Source: Streptomyces sp. HNM0574 | GTDB lineage: Bacteria > Actinomycetota > Actinomycetes > Streptomycetales > Streptomycetaceae | Direction: 5' to 3' | Assembly (NCBI RefSeq): GCF_012726235.1 | Contig: NZ_JAASAH010000001.1 | Span: 744,001 to 808,000 of the forward strand | DNA length: 64,000 bases | Made by a program: the position numbers and the translations under genes | Notes under the pieces: generated by a model | Seen by the model: only the letters and a program-made list of their open reading frames with translations | The model's database searches: none | Told to the model about the DNA's origin: nothing | Shown here: positions 1-11,008 of the stretch, in pieces | How positions within the stretch are numbered: the first letter of the stretch is position 1 | How the letters are laid out: each line of letters starts with the position of its first letter

Positions 1-2
1 CC

Positions 3-407
3 CCGTCGGCCCGCTGCCGGGAGACCGGCGAGCTGCTCGGGCTGGCCCCGCTCGCCCAACCGGCCCTGCGGGACTGCGACATGGGACGGTGGCGCGGCCG
101 GACCCTCCCCGAGGTCACCCGGCACGACCCCCGCGCCGTCGACGCCTGGCTCACCGAGCCGCGCGCGGCGCCGCACGGCGGCGAGTCGCTGCTCGCCTTC
201 ATCCGGCGCGTCGGCGCCTGGCTCGACACCCGCCCGCCGGACGGCGGCTGGGCCGTCGCCGTCACCGAGCCGGCGGTCCTGCGGGCCGCGCTCTGCTACG
301 TGCTCAAGGCGCCGCCGCACGCCTACTGGCACGTCGACCCGCAGCCGCTCGCCGCCGTCACCCTGCACGGCGCGGCCGGGACCTGGAGCCTCGCCCTCGC
401 GGGCTGA
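3..407 (+). CDS. Histidine phosphatase family protein, 5' truncated
   Basis: The reading frame is open from the first complete codon of the window, so the gene begins upstream and its catalytic RHG motif is not visible. The visible 134 residues contain the CDMGRWRGRTL motif typical of actinobacterial phosphoglycerate-mutase-like proteins, then a stretch (GGESLLAFIRRVGAWLD) matching the region before the second catalytic histidine. An in-frame ATG at 81 is not a sensible start because the conserved block begins before it. The substrate cannot be inferred; these proteins act on phosphomonoesters in the cytoplasm. In the position of the usual second histidine the sequence reads AVTEPAVLRAAL, so that histidine appears to be replaced (usual form: VTHGGV or similar), which may mean it is a non-catalytic member. 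Confidence 0.75.
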   Translation, partial: PSARCRETGELLGLAPLAQPALRDCDMGRWRGRTLPEVTRHDPRAVDAWLTEPRAAPHGGESLLAFIRRVGAWLDTRPPDGGWAVAVTEPAVLRAALCYVLKAPPHAYWHVDPQPLAAVTLHGAAGTWSLALAG

Positions 408-533
408 TCCCGAACGGGAGGCCGGAGTAGGGAAGTTGGCCCCGCCGTCACCGCCCCCGGATGAGATGCTGCCTCGCACGTCCGTGCGCTCCGCGCCGGA
501 CACGGGATGCGAGTCGGGGGAGGTGCCGGAGCG

Positions 534-1295
534 ATGTGGGCGGACGCCGCTGTGCTGACGGGGGTGCTGCTCGGGTTCGCCGCGCTGGTCGTCGCGGTGG
601 TCTGCGGGGCGGTGGCGGTGCGGTCCTGGTTACGGGCGCGGGCGCTCCAACGGTGCGCCGTCGTCCCCGTGGGTGAGCTGCGGGCGGAATCCGTGCAGCC
701 CTGCCAGATCGCGGGCCGGGCGTGGCCGTACGGGGACGGGGAGTTGACGTCCCCGCTCACCGGCCTGGACGCCGTCTGGTACCGGCAGCGGGTCACCCGC
801 CGGTACGAGCAGACCTACCGCGACAGCGACGGCAACCGGAAGCGCCGCACCCGGTACGAGACCCTCGCGGAGGAGTCCAGCACGGCCCCCTTCCGGGCCG
901 GGGACGCCACCGGGAGCGTGCTCGTCCGCCCGGGGGAGCACCGGGTCACGGGCGCGGAGAAGGTCCTCGACCGCTTCGAGCCGCACCCCGCCGAGGAGCC
1001 CTCGGCCCCGCGCCCGGGGGCCCGCCGCGAGCGGACGCTCGGCCACCGGCGGGAGGAGTGGATCGTCCGCCCCGGCGCGCCGCTCTTCGTCCACGGCGTC
1101 TGCGCCGAGGGCGAAGTCACCGGCGGGGACGGCCTGTTGGAGATCGGCGCCCCGGCGGGCGGCGGCACCTTCGTGCTGTCGGTACGCCCGAAGGACCAGC
1201 TGCTGCGCGCCGGCCGCCGCAGGGCCTACGGCTTCGCCCTCACCGCCGCCACCGCGGCCCTCGCGGGCGCGGCGCTGCTGACCGGGCTCACCTGA
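534..1295 (+). CDS. GIDE-like domain membrane protein
   Basis: This 253-residue protein has one hydrophobic segment near the N terminus (about residues 4-28) and a second at the C terminus (last 25 residues), enclosing a soluble domain. The soluble part reads like the GIDE/MUL1 fold: a charged start, a TSPLTGLDAVWYRQRV block (compare SPLSG-x-C-x-YY-R in the family), a basic strand-rich stretch (YEQTYRDSDGNRKRRTRYE) and a late REEWIVRPGAPLFVHG strand. I chose ATG 534 because GGGGGAGG lies 8-10 bases upstream; the ATG at 507 would have no ribosome binding site. Function is unknown in bacteria. Family assignment is by motif only. Confidence 0.65.
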   Translation: MWADAAVLTGVLLGFAALVVAVVCGAVAVRSWLRARALQRCAVVPVGELRAESVQPCQIAGRAWPYGDGELTSPLTGLDAVWYRQRVTRRYEQTYRDSDGNRKRRTRYETLAEESSTAPFRAGDATGSVLVRPGEHRVTGAEKVLDRFEPHPAEEPSAPRPGARRERTLGHRREEWIVRPGAPLFVHGVCAEGEVTGGDGLLEIGAPAGGGTFVLSVRPKDQLLRAGRRRAYGFALTAATAALAGAALLTGLT

Positions 1296-1593
1296 GGCGC
1301 CGCTCCAGCCGTTCGTCCAGGTGCACGGTGACGGTGTCGCCCTCCTCCTTGCCGATGGCCTTCCGCACGTCGGCCTTCACGGGCAGCTTGTGCGTGCCGT
1401 CGCCCAGGGCCATGAAGGAGCCGTGGAACGGGTGGCCGTCGATGGCGCCCCGGATCCGTACCAGCCCCCGGGTGCGGAAGAACGCCGCGGACTCGGGCCA
1501 GACCAGATACGTCCACCCTCCTCGCGCCGGGCTCTTCCGCAGCGTCGCGGTGAACTCCGCGTCCAGTGCCTCGCTGTGCGTCTGCGCGGACAT
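1288..1593 (-). CDS. DUF1905 domain protein
   Basis: A 101-residue protein matching the DUF1905 pattern: FTATLRKSPARGGWTYLVWP, then R-G-x-I-D-G-H-P-F-H-G-S-F-M, and a C-terminal GDTVTVHLDER. Proteins of this group are small beta-barrels sometimes fused to YdeI-type domains; no biochemical role is firmly known. The start at 1593 is preceded by GGAGGAGG on the minus strand at a 5-base spacing; an upstream ATG (1608) overlaps this site and is less likely. The 3' end overlaps the end of the convergent GIDE-like gene by 8 bases. Confidence 0.75.
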   Translation of the reverse strand: MSAQTHSEALDAEFTATLRKSPARGGWTYLVWPESAAFFRTRGLVRIRGAIDGHPFHGSFMALGDGTHKLPVKADVRKAIGKEEGDTVTVHLDERLERRLR

Positions 1594-1666
1594 GGCGGCC
1601 TCCTCCACGGATGACTGACTGCATACGTGGTGACCGCCCGGGGCGCCGGAACTCAGCGGGGCCGCG

Positions 1667-2368
1667 TCAGGAGGCCGGGGTCAGCAGTCCGGTGAGCATC
1701 CGGCGCAGCATGCCGGTGAACGGGTCCGGCTCCCCCGGGTGCTCCGGCGGCCGGTCGCTCAGGGCCGCGTGGGCGTGCGGGTGCCGGCCGTCGGCCGCCG
1801 CGGAGGTGAGCCAGGCGGCCTGCGCGGCGGCGCGCGCGGTCGGGGTGCGTCGGCTGTGCGCTTCGGTGCGCGCGAACTGGGTGACGAGGGTGCTGACCAG
1901 GGCGACGATCTCGGTCTTGGTCCGGCCCGGCAGCGGGACGCGGGCCATCGCGCCGAGCGCGTGGTCGAGGTAGTCGAGCCCGCGCGGCCCGATCCGCAGC
2001 CGCTCCGGCGGGACGTCGGCCAGCCAGGGGTGGCGCAGGTGGACCTCCTTGGCGCGGCGGGCCAGCGCGGTCAGGTCCTCCACCGGGTCCCCGGTGAGCG
2101 GGACGCGGAGGTCGATCTCGCCGGTCACCGCGTCCGTCATCAGGTCGACGAGGTCGTCCCGGCCGGAGACGTACCGGTAGACGGAGGCGGGCCCGGTGCC
2201 GAGCTCGCCCGCGACCCGGCGCATGGAGACGGCCGCGAGCCCGTGGGCGTCGGCGATCCGGACGGCGGCGGCGGTGAGTTCGGCCCGGCTGTACCCGGGC
2301 GCCGGGCCGCGCGCGCCGCGTTCGGGGCGCCCCCAGACGGTCGGCGCTTCCCCCTGCTCCTCGTCCAT
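1667..2368 (-). CDS. TetR/AcrR family transcriptional regulator
   Basis: 233 residues. The N-terminal helix-turn-helix is clear at about residues 28-75 (YSRAELTAAAVRIADAHG, then VSMRRVAGELGTGPASVYRY with the usual tail RYVSGRDDLVDLM). The C-terminal ligand domain resembles the TetR_C_11 type, with HPWLADVP and RGLDYLDHAL. It is divergent from the alpha/beta hydrolase at 2476, and a 30-base dyad lies between them (2425-2454). The layout suggests that it represses itself and the hydrolase. Ligand unknown. Confidence 0.85.
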   Translation of the reverse strand: MDEEQGEAPTVWGRPERGARGPAPGYSRAELTAAAVRIADAHGLAAVSMRRVAGELGTGPASVYRYVSGRDDLVDLMTDAVTGEIDLRVPLTGDPVEDLTALARRAKEVHLRHPWLADVPPERLRIGPRGLDYLDHALGAMARVPLPGRTKTEIVALVSTLVTQFARTEAHSRRTPTARAAAQAAWLTSAAADGRHPHAHAALSDRPPEHPGEPDPFTGMLRRMLTGLLTPAS

Positions 2369-2424
2369 GCGGTGCGGCCCCTGCCTTCCGTTTCCGTTCG
2401 AGGAGGCCTATCGTAAAAGCCGAA

Positions 2425-2454
2425 ACCGAGAACAGCGATCGCGGTTTTCTCGGT
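2425..2454. promoter_or_regulatory. Candidate TetR operator
   Basis: Perfect 8-base inverted repeat ACCGAGAA / TTCTCGGT with a 14-base spacer, lying in the 107-base gap between the divergent TetR gene and the hydrolase gene. Position and symmetry fit an operator for the adjacent TetR protein. A second overlapping pairing (AAACCG / CGGTTT) is also possible. Confidence 0.5.
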
Positions 2455-2475
2455 GAGGTGCGGAAGGGGTCTGTG

Positions 2476-3384
2476 ATGGAGCAGTCGTCGCCGTGGGGTC
2501 CCCTCGGCCGGGCGCGGAGCGGCGTGGTGCGGCTGGCGTACGACCGGCTGCTCCAAGGTGCCGACGGGGAGCCGCTGTTGCTCGTCACGGGGCTGGGCGC
2601 GAGCCGCCGCTGGTTCCCCGACGGGCTGTGCCGGGAGCTCGCCGCGCACGGTTTCGCCGTCGCGCGGTACGACCAGCGCGACGGCGGCGAGTCGACGCAC
2701 CTGCCGTCCGTCTCCCGCCGCTCCCCGCTCTCGGCGCTGCTCCGCGGGCGCGGCGAGGCGTACACCGCCGAGGACGTGGCCGACGACGCGATCGCCGTGC
2801 TGGACGCGCTCGGCTGGGAGTCGGCGCACCTGTTCGGGGTGTCGCTGGGCGGCGCGGTCGCCCAGCGCGTCGCGCTCCGGCACCCGGGCCGGGTCCGCAG
2901 CCTGACCTCGATGGCCGCGGTCCCCGGCGACGTCGCGGGGCTGCGCAGCCTCCGCTTCCTGCGCCCGGCGACGCTGGCCCGCTTCGCGCGGCTCCGCTTC
3001 CCGGACACCCCGGAGGGCGACGTCGAGGCGGGCGTCGCCGTCGCCCGCCTGCTGGCCTCGCCGGCCCGGCCGTTCGACGAGGCGGCGGCCCGGCGGACGG
3101 CGGCCCTCAACGCCGACGGCGGCCTCCGGAACGGGCAGACGCAGAGCCGCCAGATCGGCGCCCAGTGGCACGGCCCGGGCATGGAGCGCATCGCCGTCCC
3201 CACGCTCGTCCTGCACGGCGAGGACGATCCGCTGGTCCGGCCGTCCGCGGCCCGCGCCCTCGCGGCCCGTGTCCCCGGCGCCCGGCTGGCCCTCCTCCCG
3301 CGTACCGGCCACGAGCTGCCGGAGGAGGCGTGGCACCGCATCGCGGCCGAACTGCGCCGCACCGCCGACACGTCGGCGGCCTGA
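2476..3384 (+). CDS. Alpha/beta hydrolase
   Basis: 302 residues with a complete alpha/beta-hydrolase pattern: oxyanion-region LLVTGLGASRRWF, RYDQRDGGEST, nucleophile elbow LFGVSLGGAVAQ (GxSxG, Ser), acid in LHGEDDPLV and histidine in RTGHELPEE. No signal peptide, so cytoplasmic. The ATG at 2476 follows GGAAGGGG at 6 bases; a GTG at 2458 is an alternative that adds six residues. It is divergent from a TetR gene that probably regulates it. The sequence resembles the esterases/epoxide-hydrolase-like group next to TetR genes in Streptomyces, but the substrate cannot be read from the sequence. Confidence 0.85.
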   Translation: MEQSSPWGPLGRARSGVVRLAYDRLLQGADGEPLLLVTGLGASRRWFPDGLCRELAAHGFAVARYDQRDGGESTHLPSVSRRSPLSALLRGRGEAYTAEDVADDAIAVLDALGWESAHLFGVSLGGAVAQRVALRHPGRVRSLTSMAAVPGDVAGLRSLRFLRPATLARFARLRFPDTPEGDVEAGVAVARLLASPARPFDEAAARRTAALNADGGLRNGQTQSRQIGAQWHGPGMERIAVPTLVLHGEDDPLVRPSAARALAARVPGARLALLPRTGHELPEEAWHRIAAELRRTADTSAA

Positions 3385-3563
3385 CCGGCGACGCGGGGCC
3401 CGTCAGCTCCGCGGCCGGTGCCGGGTCCTCGTCCAGCCGGGGGCCGATGCGGGAGCGCGCCGAGCAACCGCTCGCGCACGGTGCCGAGTTGGCCGGCGGC
3501 AACGGTCCGGACGAGCGGGTCGCCCGCCGGTACCCGGTTCGCGGCCGGCACGGCGCATGGGGT

Positions 3564-3607
3564 TTGACACGTGTCCGACAGCGGCGGAGCCTGAGGCACA
3601 CGTGTCC
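3564..3607 (+). promoter_or_regulatory. Two CACGTG-centred dyads upstream of DUF4345 gene
   Basis: GACACGTGTC (3566-3575) and ACACGTGT (3598-3605) have centres 31 bases apart, about three helical turns. The first overlaps a TTGACA that could be a -35 hexamer. No convincing -10 follows at 17-18 bases, so the promoter part is weak; the paired palindromes are the visible signal. Confidence 0.35.
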
Positions 3608-3625
3608 ACTGGCGAGGGAGCCGGC

Positions 3626-4018
3626 ATGGTCAGGGTGAAGATGCTCAGGGTGCTCGTCCCGACGATGGGGTATGCCTGCGTGGCGATCGGCCTCGTCCAC
3701 GTCCTGCTGGGCAACCTGGCGATTCCGGGGGAGAGTTCGGCGGGTCCGACCGTCGACAGCCTGGGCCGGTTCCTCGGTGCGGCCTTCGCCGGTTACGGCC
3801 TCGCCTGGCTCTGGGCGGCCCGGCAGAAGCCGGTCCCGGCGAGCGCGGTGCGCTGGCTGGCCGGGGTGTTCGCGCTCGGGGCGCTGGGCCGCCTGCTCTC
3901 GCTCGCCGTGCACGGCTGGCCGCACGGGTTCCAGATCGCGCTGACGGTGCTTGAGGTGGTGCTGTCCCCGCTGCTCTTCTGGCTGGCCGACGCCGACGAG
4001 AAGGCCGACGCGGCCTGA
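3626..4018 (+). CDS. DUF4345 family small membrane protein
   Basis: 130 residues with four predicted membrane segments (about 8-28, 45-65, 78-96, 102-122) and a charged C-terminal tail (DADEKADAA). The arrangement and the motif GLVHVLLG, followed by a FLGAAFAGYGLAWLW helix, fit the DUF4345 group. ATG 3626 follows GGGAG at a short spacing, whereas the open frame reaches far upstream without another credible start. Function unknown. The upstream dyads suggest individual regulation. Confidence 0.7.
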   Translation: MVRVKMLRVLVPTMGYACVAIGLVHVLLGNLAIPGESSAGPTVDSLGRFLGAAFAGYGLAWLWAARQKPVPASAVRWLAGVFALGALGRLLSLAVHGWPHGFQIALTVLEVVLSPLLFWLADADEKADAA

Positions 4019-4025
4019 CGACCCG

Positions 4026-4766
4026 TCAGTGCGTCCCGAGGACGCAGAACTCGTGCCCCTCCGGGTCGGCCAGGCAGACCCACGGGACGTCACCCTGCCC
4101 CAGGTCGACGGGGGTGGCGCCGAGGTCCCGCAGCCGGGACACCTCCGCCGCCTGGTCGTCGCCGGGGTGCGGCAGCAGATCGAGGTGGAGCCGGTCGGGG
4201 GTGTTCCCCGCGGCGGGGGTGCGGAGGAATTCGAGGTACGGGCCGGTGCCCCGTGCCGAGCGCAGCACCGCGAGTCCGTCCGTCACCTCGTGCGCGGTCC
4301 AGCCCATCGCCTCGCCCCAGAACCGGGCCATGGCCCGCGGGTCCGCGCAGTCGACGACGATCGCCGCGAGCGGCCCGGTGTCCCGGTAGACCTCCCGCGG
4401 CTCCAGCACGCAGAACTCGTTGCCCTCCGGATCGGCCAGCACCGTCCACGGCACCTCGCCCTGACCCACGTCCACGCGCCGCGCGCCGTGCTCGGTCAGC
4501 CGCGCGACCAGCTCCGCCTGGTGCGCCGCCGAGGTGGTGGCGAGGTCCAGATGCGTCCGGTTCTTCGCCGCCGGTTTGGCCTCCGGCACGGGCACGACGT
4601 CGACGCAGATCTCCACCGGGTCCGGCCAGACGGGCCCACCGGCGGGCCCCACGTACGTGGTCACGCCCGGGCTGTACGCCGTCCACCCGAGCGCCTCCGC
4701 CCAGAACCGCCCGACGGCCGGGGGATCGAGGGCCTTGATGTTCACCTGGACGGGGCGCAGCGGCAT
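4026..4766 (-). CDS. VOC (glyoxalase/bleomycin resistance) family protein
   Basis: 246 residues made of two VOC half-modules. Each has VNIKALDPPAVGRFWAEALGW-like or VVDCADPRAMARFWGEAMGW starts and ends with LADPEGNEFCVLEPRE or LADPEGHEFCVLGTH, the acidic metal-ligand end of the fold. Such tandem proteins bind a metal and small organic molecules; enzymatic role unknown. On the minus strand TAGGAT (4773-4778) ends six bases before the ATG, so the transcript may be leaderless. Convergent to the DUF4345 gene, leaving only seven bases between them. Confidence 0.8.
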   Translation of the reverse strand: MPLRPVQVNIKALDPPAVGRFWAEALGWTAYSPGVTTYVGPAGGPVWPDPVEICVDVVPVPEAKPAAKNRTHLDLATTSAAHQAELVARLTEHGARRVDVGQGEVPWTVLADPEGNEFCVLEPREVYRDTGPLAAIVVDCADPRAMARFWGEAMGWTAHEVTDGLAVLRSARGTGPYLEFLRTPAAGNTPDRLHLDLLPHPGDDQAAEVSRLRDLGATPVDLGQGDVPWVCLADPEGHEFCVLGTH

Positions 4767-4787
4767 GCGGTGATCCTAGGGGCGACG

Positions 4788-5393
4788 TCACGCAGGGGCG
4801 CCGAGCGGCGGGTGCTCCAGCACGCGGGGCTTGTACTCGACCAGTTGGATGCTGCCGTCGAAGGTGCGGTGCTCGGTCATTTCGAGAGCGACGTCCGGAT
4901 AGCCGTCGTAGATGCGCTCTGCGCCCGTGGCTCCGGTGATCACCGGGAACATCACGACCCGGAAGCGGTCCACGAGTCCGGCTCGCAGCAGGGACCGGCA
5001 CAGGGCGAGGCTGCCGATCGTACTGAGGAGCCCCGGGCCGCCCGGCTTCATGGCGCGGACCGCCTCGACGGCGTCCTCGCGGACGAGCGTGGAGTTGGCC
5101 CACGTCAGCGGCTCCTGGAGCGAGGAGGAGAACACCACCTTGGACGCTTGCGTGAGCCCGTCGACAGACGCTTCTTCCTCGGGTCTGAGCTCGTCCTGGG
5201 CGGTCGGGACCTCGCCCGCGGCGAAGCCCGACATCAGGCGGTAGGCGTTCGCTCCCATCAGGTAGGTGGCCTCGGGCTGTTCGCCCAGCCAGGCGAGGTA
5301 CTCCGGGCCTTCGAGGCCCCAGAATCCGGGCCATCCCTCACCCGACGCGCAGCCGTCGAGGGAGGTGATGAAGTCGACGAGAAGTTCCGGCAT
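4788..5393 (-). CDS. Dihydrofolate reductase-like (RibD C-terminal) family protein
   Basis: 201 residues. The fold signature is MPELLVDFITSLDGCASGEGWPG at the start, YLMGANAYRLM in the middle and GSLALCRSLLRAGLVDRFRVVMFPVI at the end, matching the RibD_C / DHFR-like superfamily that binds NADPH. No link to riboflavin genes here, so it is probably an uncharacterised reductase of the YyaP/YwjB type. The start has GAGGAAGGGG upstream. It lies divergent to the arginine operon, whose promoter region starts 100 bases further on. Confidence 0.8.
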   Translation of the reverse strand: MPELLVDFITSLDGCASGEGWPGFWGLEGPEYLAWLGEQPEATYLMGANAYRLMSGFAAGEVPTAQDELRPEEEASVDGLTQASKVVFSSSLQEPLTWANSTLVREDAVEAVRAMKPGGPGLLSTIGSLALCRSLLRAGLVDRFRVVMFPVITGATGAERIYDGYPDVALEMTEHRTFDGSIQLVEYKPRVLEHPPLGAPA

Positions 5394-5500
5394 GGCGGTG
5401 CCCCTTCCTCGGGTGTCACCAGCTTGGACCGGCCGCGCGCCACATACTCATCGGCTTCGGAGCGCCCGGTCACCGGAGTCCCGGCCGTCACCCGTTCGTG

Positions 5501-7731
<2,231 letters not shown>

Positions 7732-7735
<4 letters not shown>

Positions 7736-8669
7736 GCGCCGCCGACGCACGGGCCGGAGCGGCACCGCGGAAGAACACCGCGCTGCCCAAGGCCCAGACG
7801 CTCATCGAGGCCCTGCCCTGGCTGACCCGGCACCACGGAAAGACCGTCGTCATCAAGTTCGGCGGCAACGCCATGGTCGACGAGCAGCTGAAGGCCGCCT
7901 TCGCGCAGGACGTCGTCTTCCTCCGGCACGCCGGGCTGCGGCCCGTCGTGGTGCACGGCGGCGGCCCGCAGATCAGCAGCCAACTGGAGCGGCTGGGGCT
8001 GGAGTCGGAGTTCAAGGCGGGCCTGCGGGTCACCACGCCCGAGACCATGGACGTCGTACGGATGGTGCTCGCCGGGCAGGTGCAGCGCGAGCTGGTCAAC
8101 CTGCTCAACCAGCACGGCCCGCTCGCCGTCGGCATGACCGGCGAGGACGCGCACATCATGACCGCCACCAAGCACTTCGCCGAGATCGCGGGCGAGCGCG
8201 TGGACCTGGGCCGGGTCGGCGACATCGCGTCCATCGACACCGGCGCGATAGAGGCCCTGCTGGACGACGGCCGCATCCCCGTCGTCTCCTCCATCGCCCG
8301 CAGCGCCGACGACGACCACATCTACAACGTCAACGCGGACACGGCCGCCGCGGCCCTCGCGGCCGGACTCGGCGCCGAGACGCTGATGGTGCTCACCGAC
8401 GTCGAGGGCCTGTACGCGGACTGGCCGCACAGCGACGAGGTCATCAGCCGGCTCACCACCTCCGAACTGGAGCGGCTGCTGCCCTCGCTGGCCAGCGGGA
8501 TGGTCCCGAAGATGCGGGGCTGCCTGCACGCGGTGCGCAACGGTGTGCGCACCGCGCGGGTGCTCGACGGCCGGGTGCAGCACTCGATCCTGCTGGAGAT
8601 CTTCACCGACGAGGGCATCGGAACGATGGTCGTCCCCGACGGGGCCGAGGAGAAGGAGACATCCGCATC

Positions 8670-8673
<4 letters not shown>
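7732..8673 (+). CDS. argB: Acetylglutamate kinase
   Basis: 313 residues of the amino-acid kinase fold. It phosphorylates N-acetylglutamate with ATP and is the usual arginine-feedback point in cyclic pathways. Visible motifs are [10 protein letters not shown] (phosphate-binding Lys), [10 protein letters not shown], and [26 protein letters not shown] for the nucleotide site. The N-terminal extension before the kinase fold (about 20 residues with [14 protein letters not shown]) is the helix associated with arginine-inhibited hexameric enzymes, so feedback inhibition is likely. Start overlaps the argJ stop; stop overlaps the argD start. Confidence 0.97.
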
Positions 8674-9905
<1,232 letters not shown>

Positions 9906-9971
9906 CCACCGGCCGCACATGACGAACAGCCGAAGACGCCCGAGGGCGAACCGAGAGAGGGTACGGGGACG

Positions 9972-10538
9972 ATGAGCGAGGACCAGGGACAGCGACCGGG
10001 TCCGGGGCAGGTGCCGGGCGGCGACCAGCCGGGCCAGGCGGTGCCGCAGACGCGCACCGCCCGGCACCGGCGCATCGTCGACATCCTCAACCGGGACCCG
10101 GTGCGCTCCCAGAGCCAGCTCGCCAAGCTCCTGGCCGACGACGGGCTCAGCGTCACCCAGGCCACGCTCTCGCGCGACCTCGACGAGCTCGGCGCCGTGA
10201 AGATCCGCAACACCGGTGGTGAGCTGATCTACGCGGTGCCGGGCGAGGGCGGCGACCGGACGCCGAAGGCGCCGCTCGGCGAGTCCGCCAGCGAGGCGCG
10301 GATGGCGCGGCTCGCGGGTGAACTCCTCATCTCGGCCGAGGCGTCGGCGAACCTGGTGGTGCTGCGGACGCCGCCGGGGGCGGCGCAGTTCCTGGCCTCG
10401 GCCATCGACCAGGCGGGCGTGCACGAGATCATCGGCACGATTGCGGGGGACGACACGCTGCTGCTCATCAGCCGCGCGCCCGACGGGGGGCAGGCCCTCG
10501 CCGACCACTTGCTCACGCTGGCCCAGCGGGCGCGGTAG
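9972..10538 (+). CDS. argR: Arginine repressor
   Basis: 188 residues. ArgR is a hexameric arginine-binding repressor of arginine biosynthesis genes. The N-terminal winged helix is at about residues 30-95 ([20 protein letters not shown], then [17 protein letters not shown]). The C-terminal oligomerisation and arginine site carries [14 protein letters not shown] with the conserved Asp pair. About 30 residues of Gln/Gly/Pro-rich sequence precede the HTH. It follows argD after 66 bases, so it is probably in the operon and under its own control through the box before argC. Confidence 0.95.
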   Translation: MSEDQGQRPGPGQVPGGDQPGQAVPQTRTARHRRIVDILNRDPVRSQSQLAKLLADDGLSVTQATLSRDLDELGAVKIRNTGGELIYAVPGEGGDRTPKAPLGESASEARMARLAGELLISAEASANLVVLRTPPGAAQFLASAIDQAGVHEIIGTIAGDDTLLLISRAPDGGQALADHLLTLAQRAR

Positions 10539-10561
10539 GGGGTCTTGCCGTCACGGGCCGG

Positions 10562-11008
10562 CCCCGGCGCGGGGGTGCTTGCTGCCGTCGCCGGTCCGCC
10601 CCGCCGTCGTGGCTGGGGTTTGCGCAGTTCCCCGCGCCCCTTTCGCGGGGTCACCCCGCTTGGGAGGTTTGCGCCTAGGCGTAGGGCTGGCAAGCGCGGC
10701 GCGGTCACCCCGGCGCGGGGGTGCTTGCTGCCGTCGCCGGTCCGCCCCGCCGTCGTGGCTGGGGTTTGCGCAGTTCCCCGCGCCCCTTTTTCGCGGGCCC
10801 GCCCCGCTTGGGAGAACTGCGCCGTAGGCGTAGGGCTGGCAAGCGCAGCGCGGTCACCCACGCGCGGGGTGCTCAACTGCCGTCACCGGGCCACCCCGTA
10901 CGCCGTGGCCGTTCGCGCAGTTCCCCGCGCCCCCAAGAGGCGCAGTTCCCCGCGTCCCCAAGAGGCGCCGTTCCCCGCGTCCCCAAGAGGCGCCGTTCCC
11001 CGCGCCCC
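10562..11008. repeat. Tandem GC-rich repeat array at the 3' ends of argR and the BASS gene
   Basis: No gene is seen in this 447-base stretch. It holds two near-identical units of about 146 bases (10562-10707 and 10708-10855) and a degenerate third unit. The third ends in four copies of a 25-base motif built on GCG(C)AGTTCCCCGCGCCCC (from about 10915, 10940, 10965 and 10990). The last copy runs into the stop codon of the convergent transporter gene. Parts can fold (CCCCGCG / CGCGGGG around 10630-10650). The same core occurs at 18918, 18942, 19086, 21022 and 55603. Confidence 0.85.

Noticed and set aside
10562..11008. CRISPR array
   Set aside because: Repeats are direct but spacers are not unique and the units are 146 or 25 bases of related GC sequence; no cas genes nearby.
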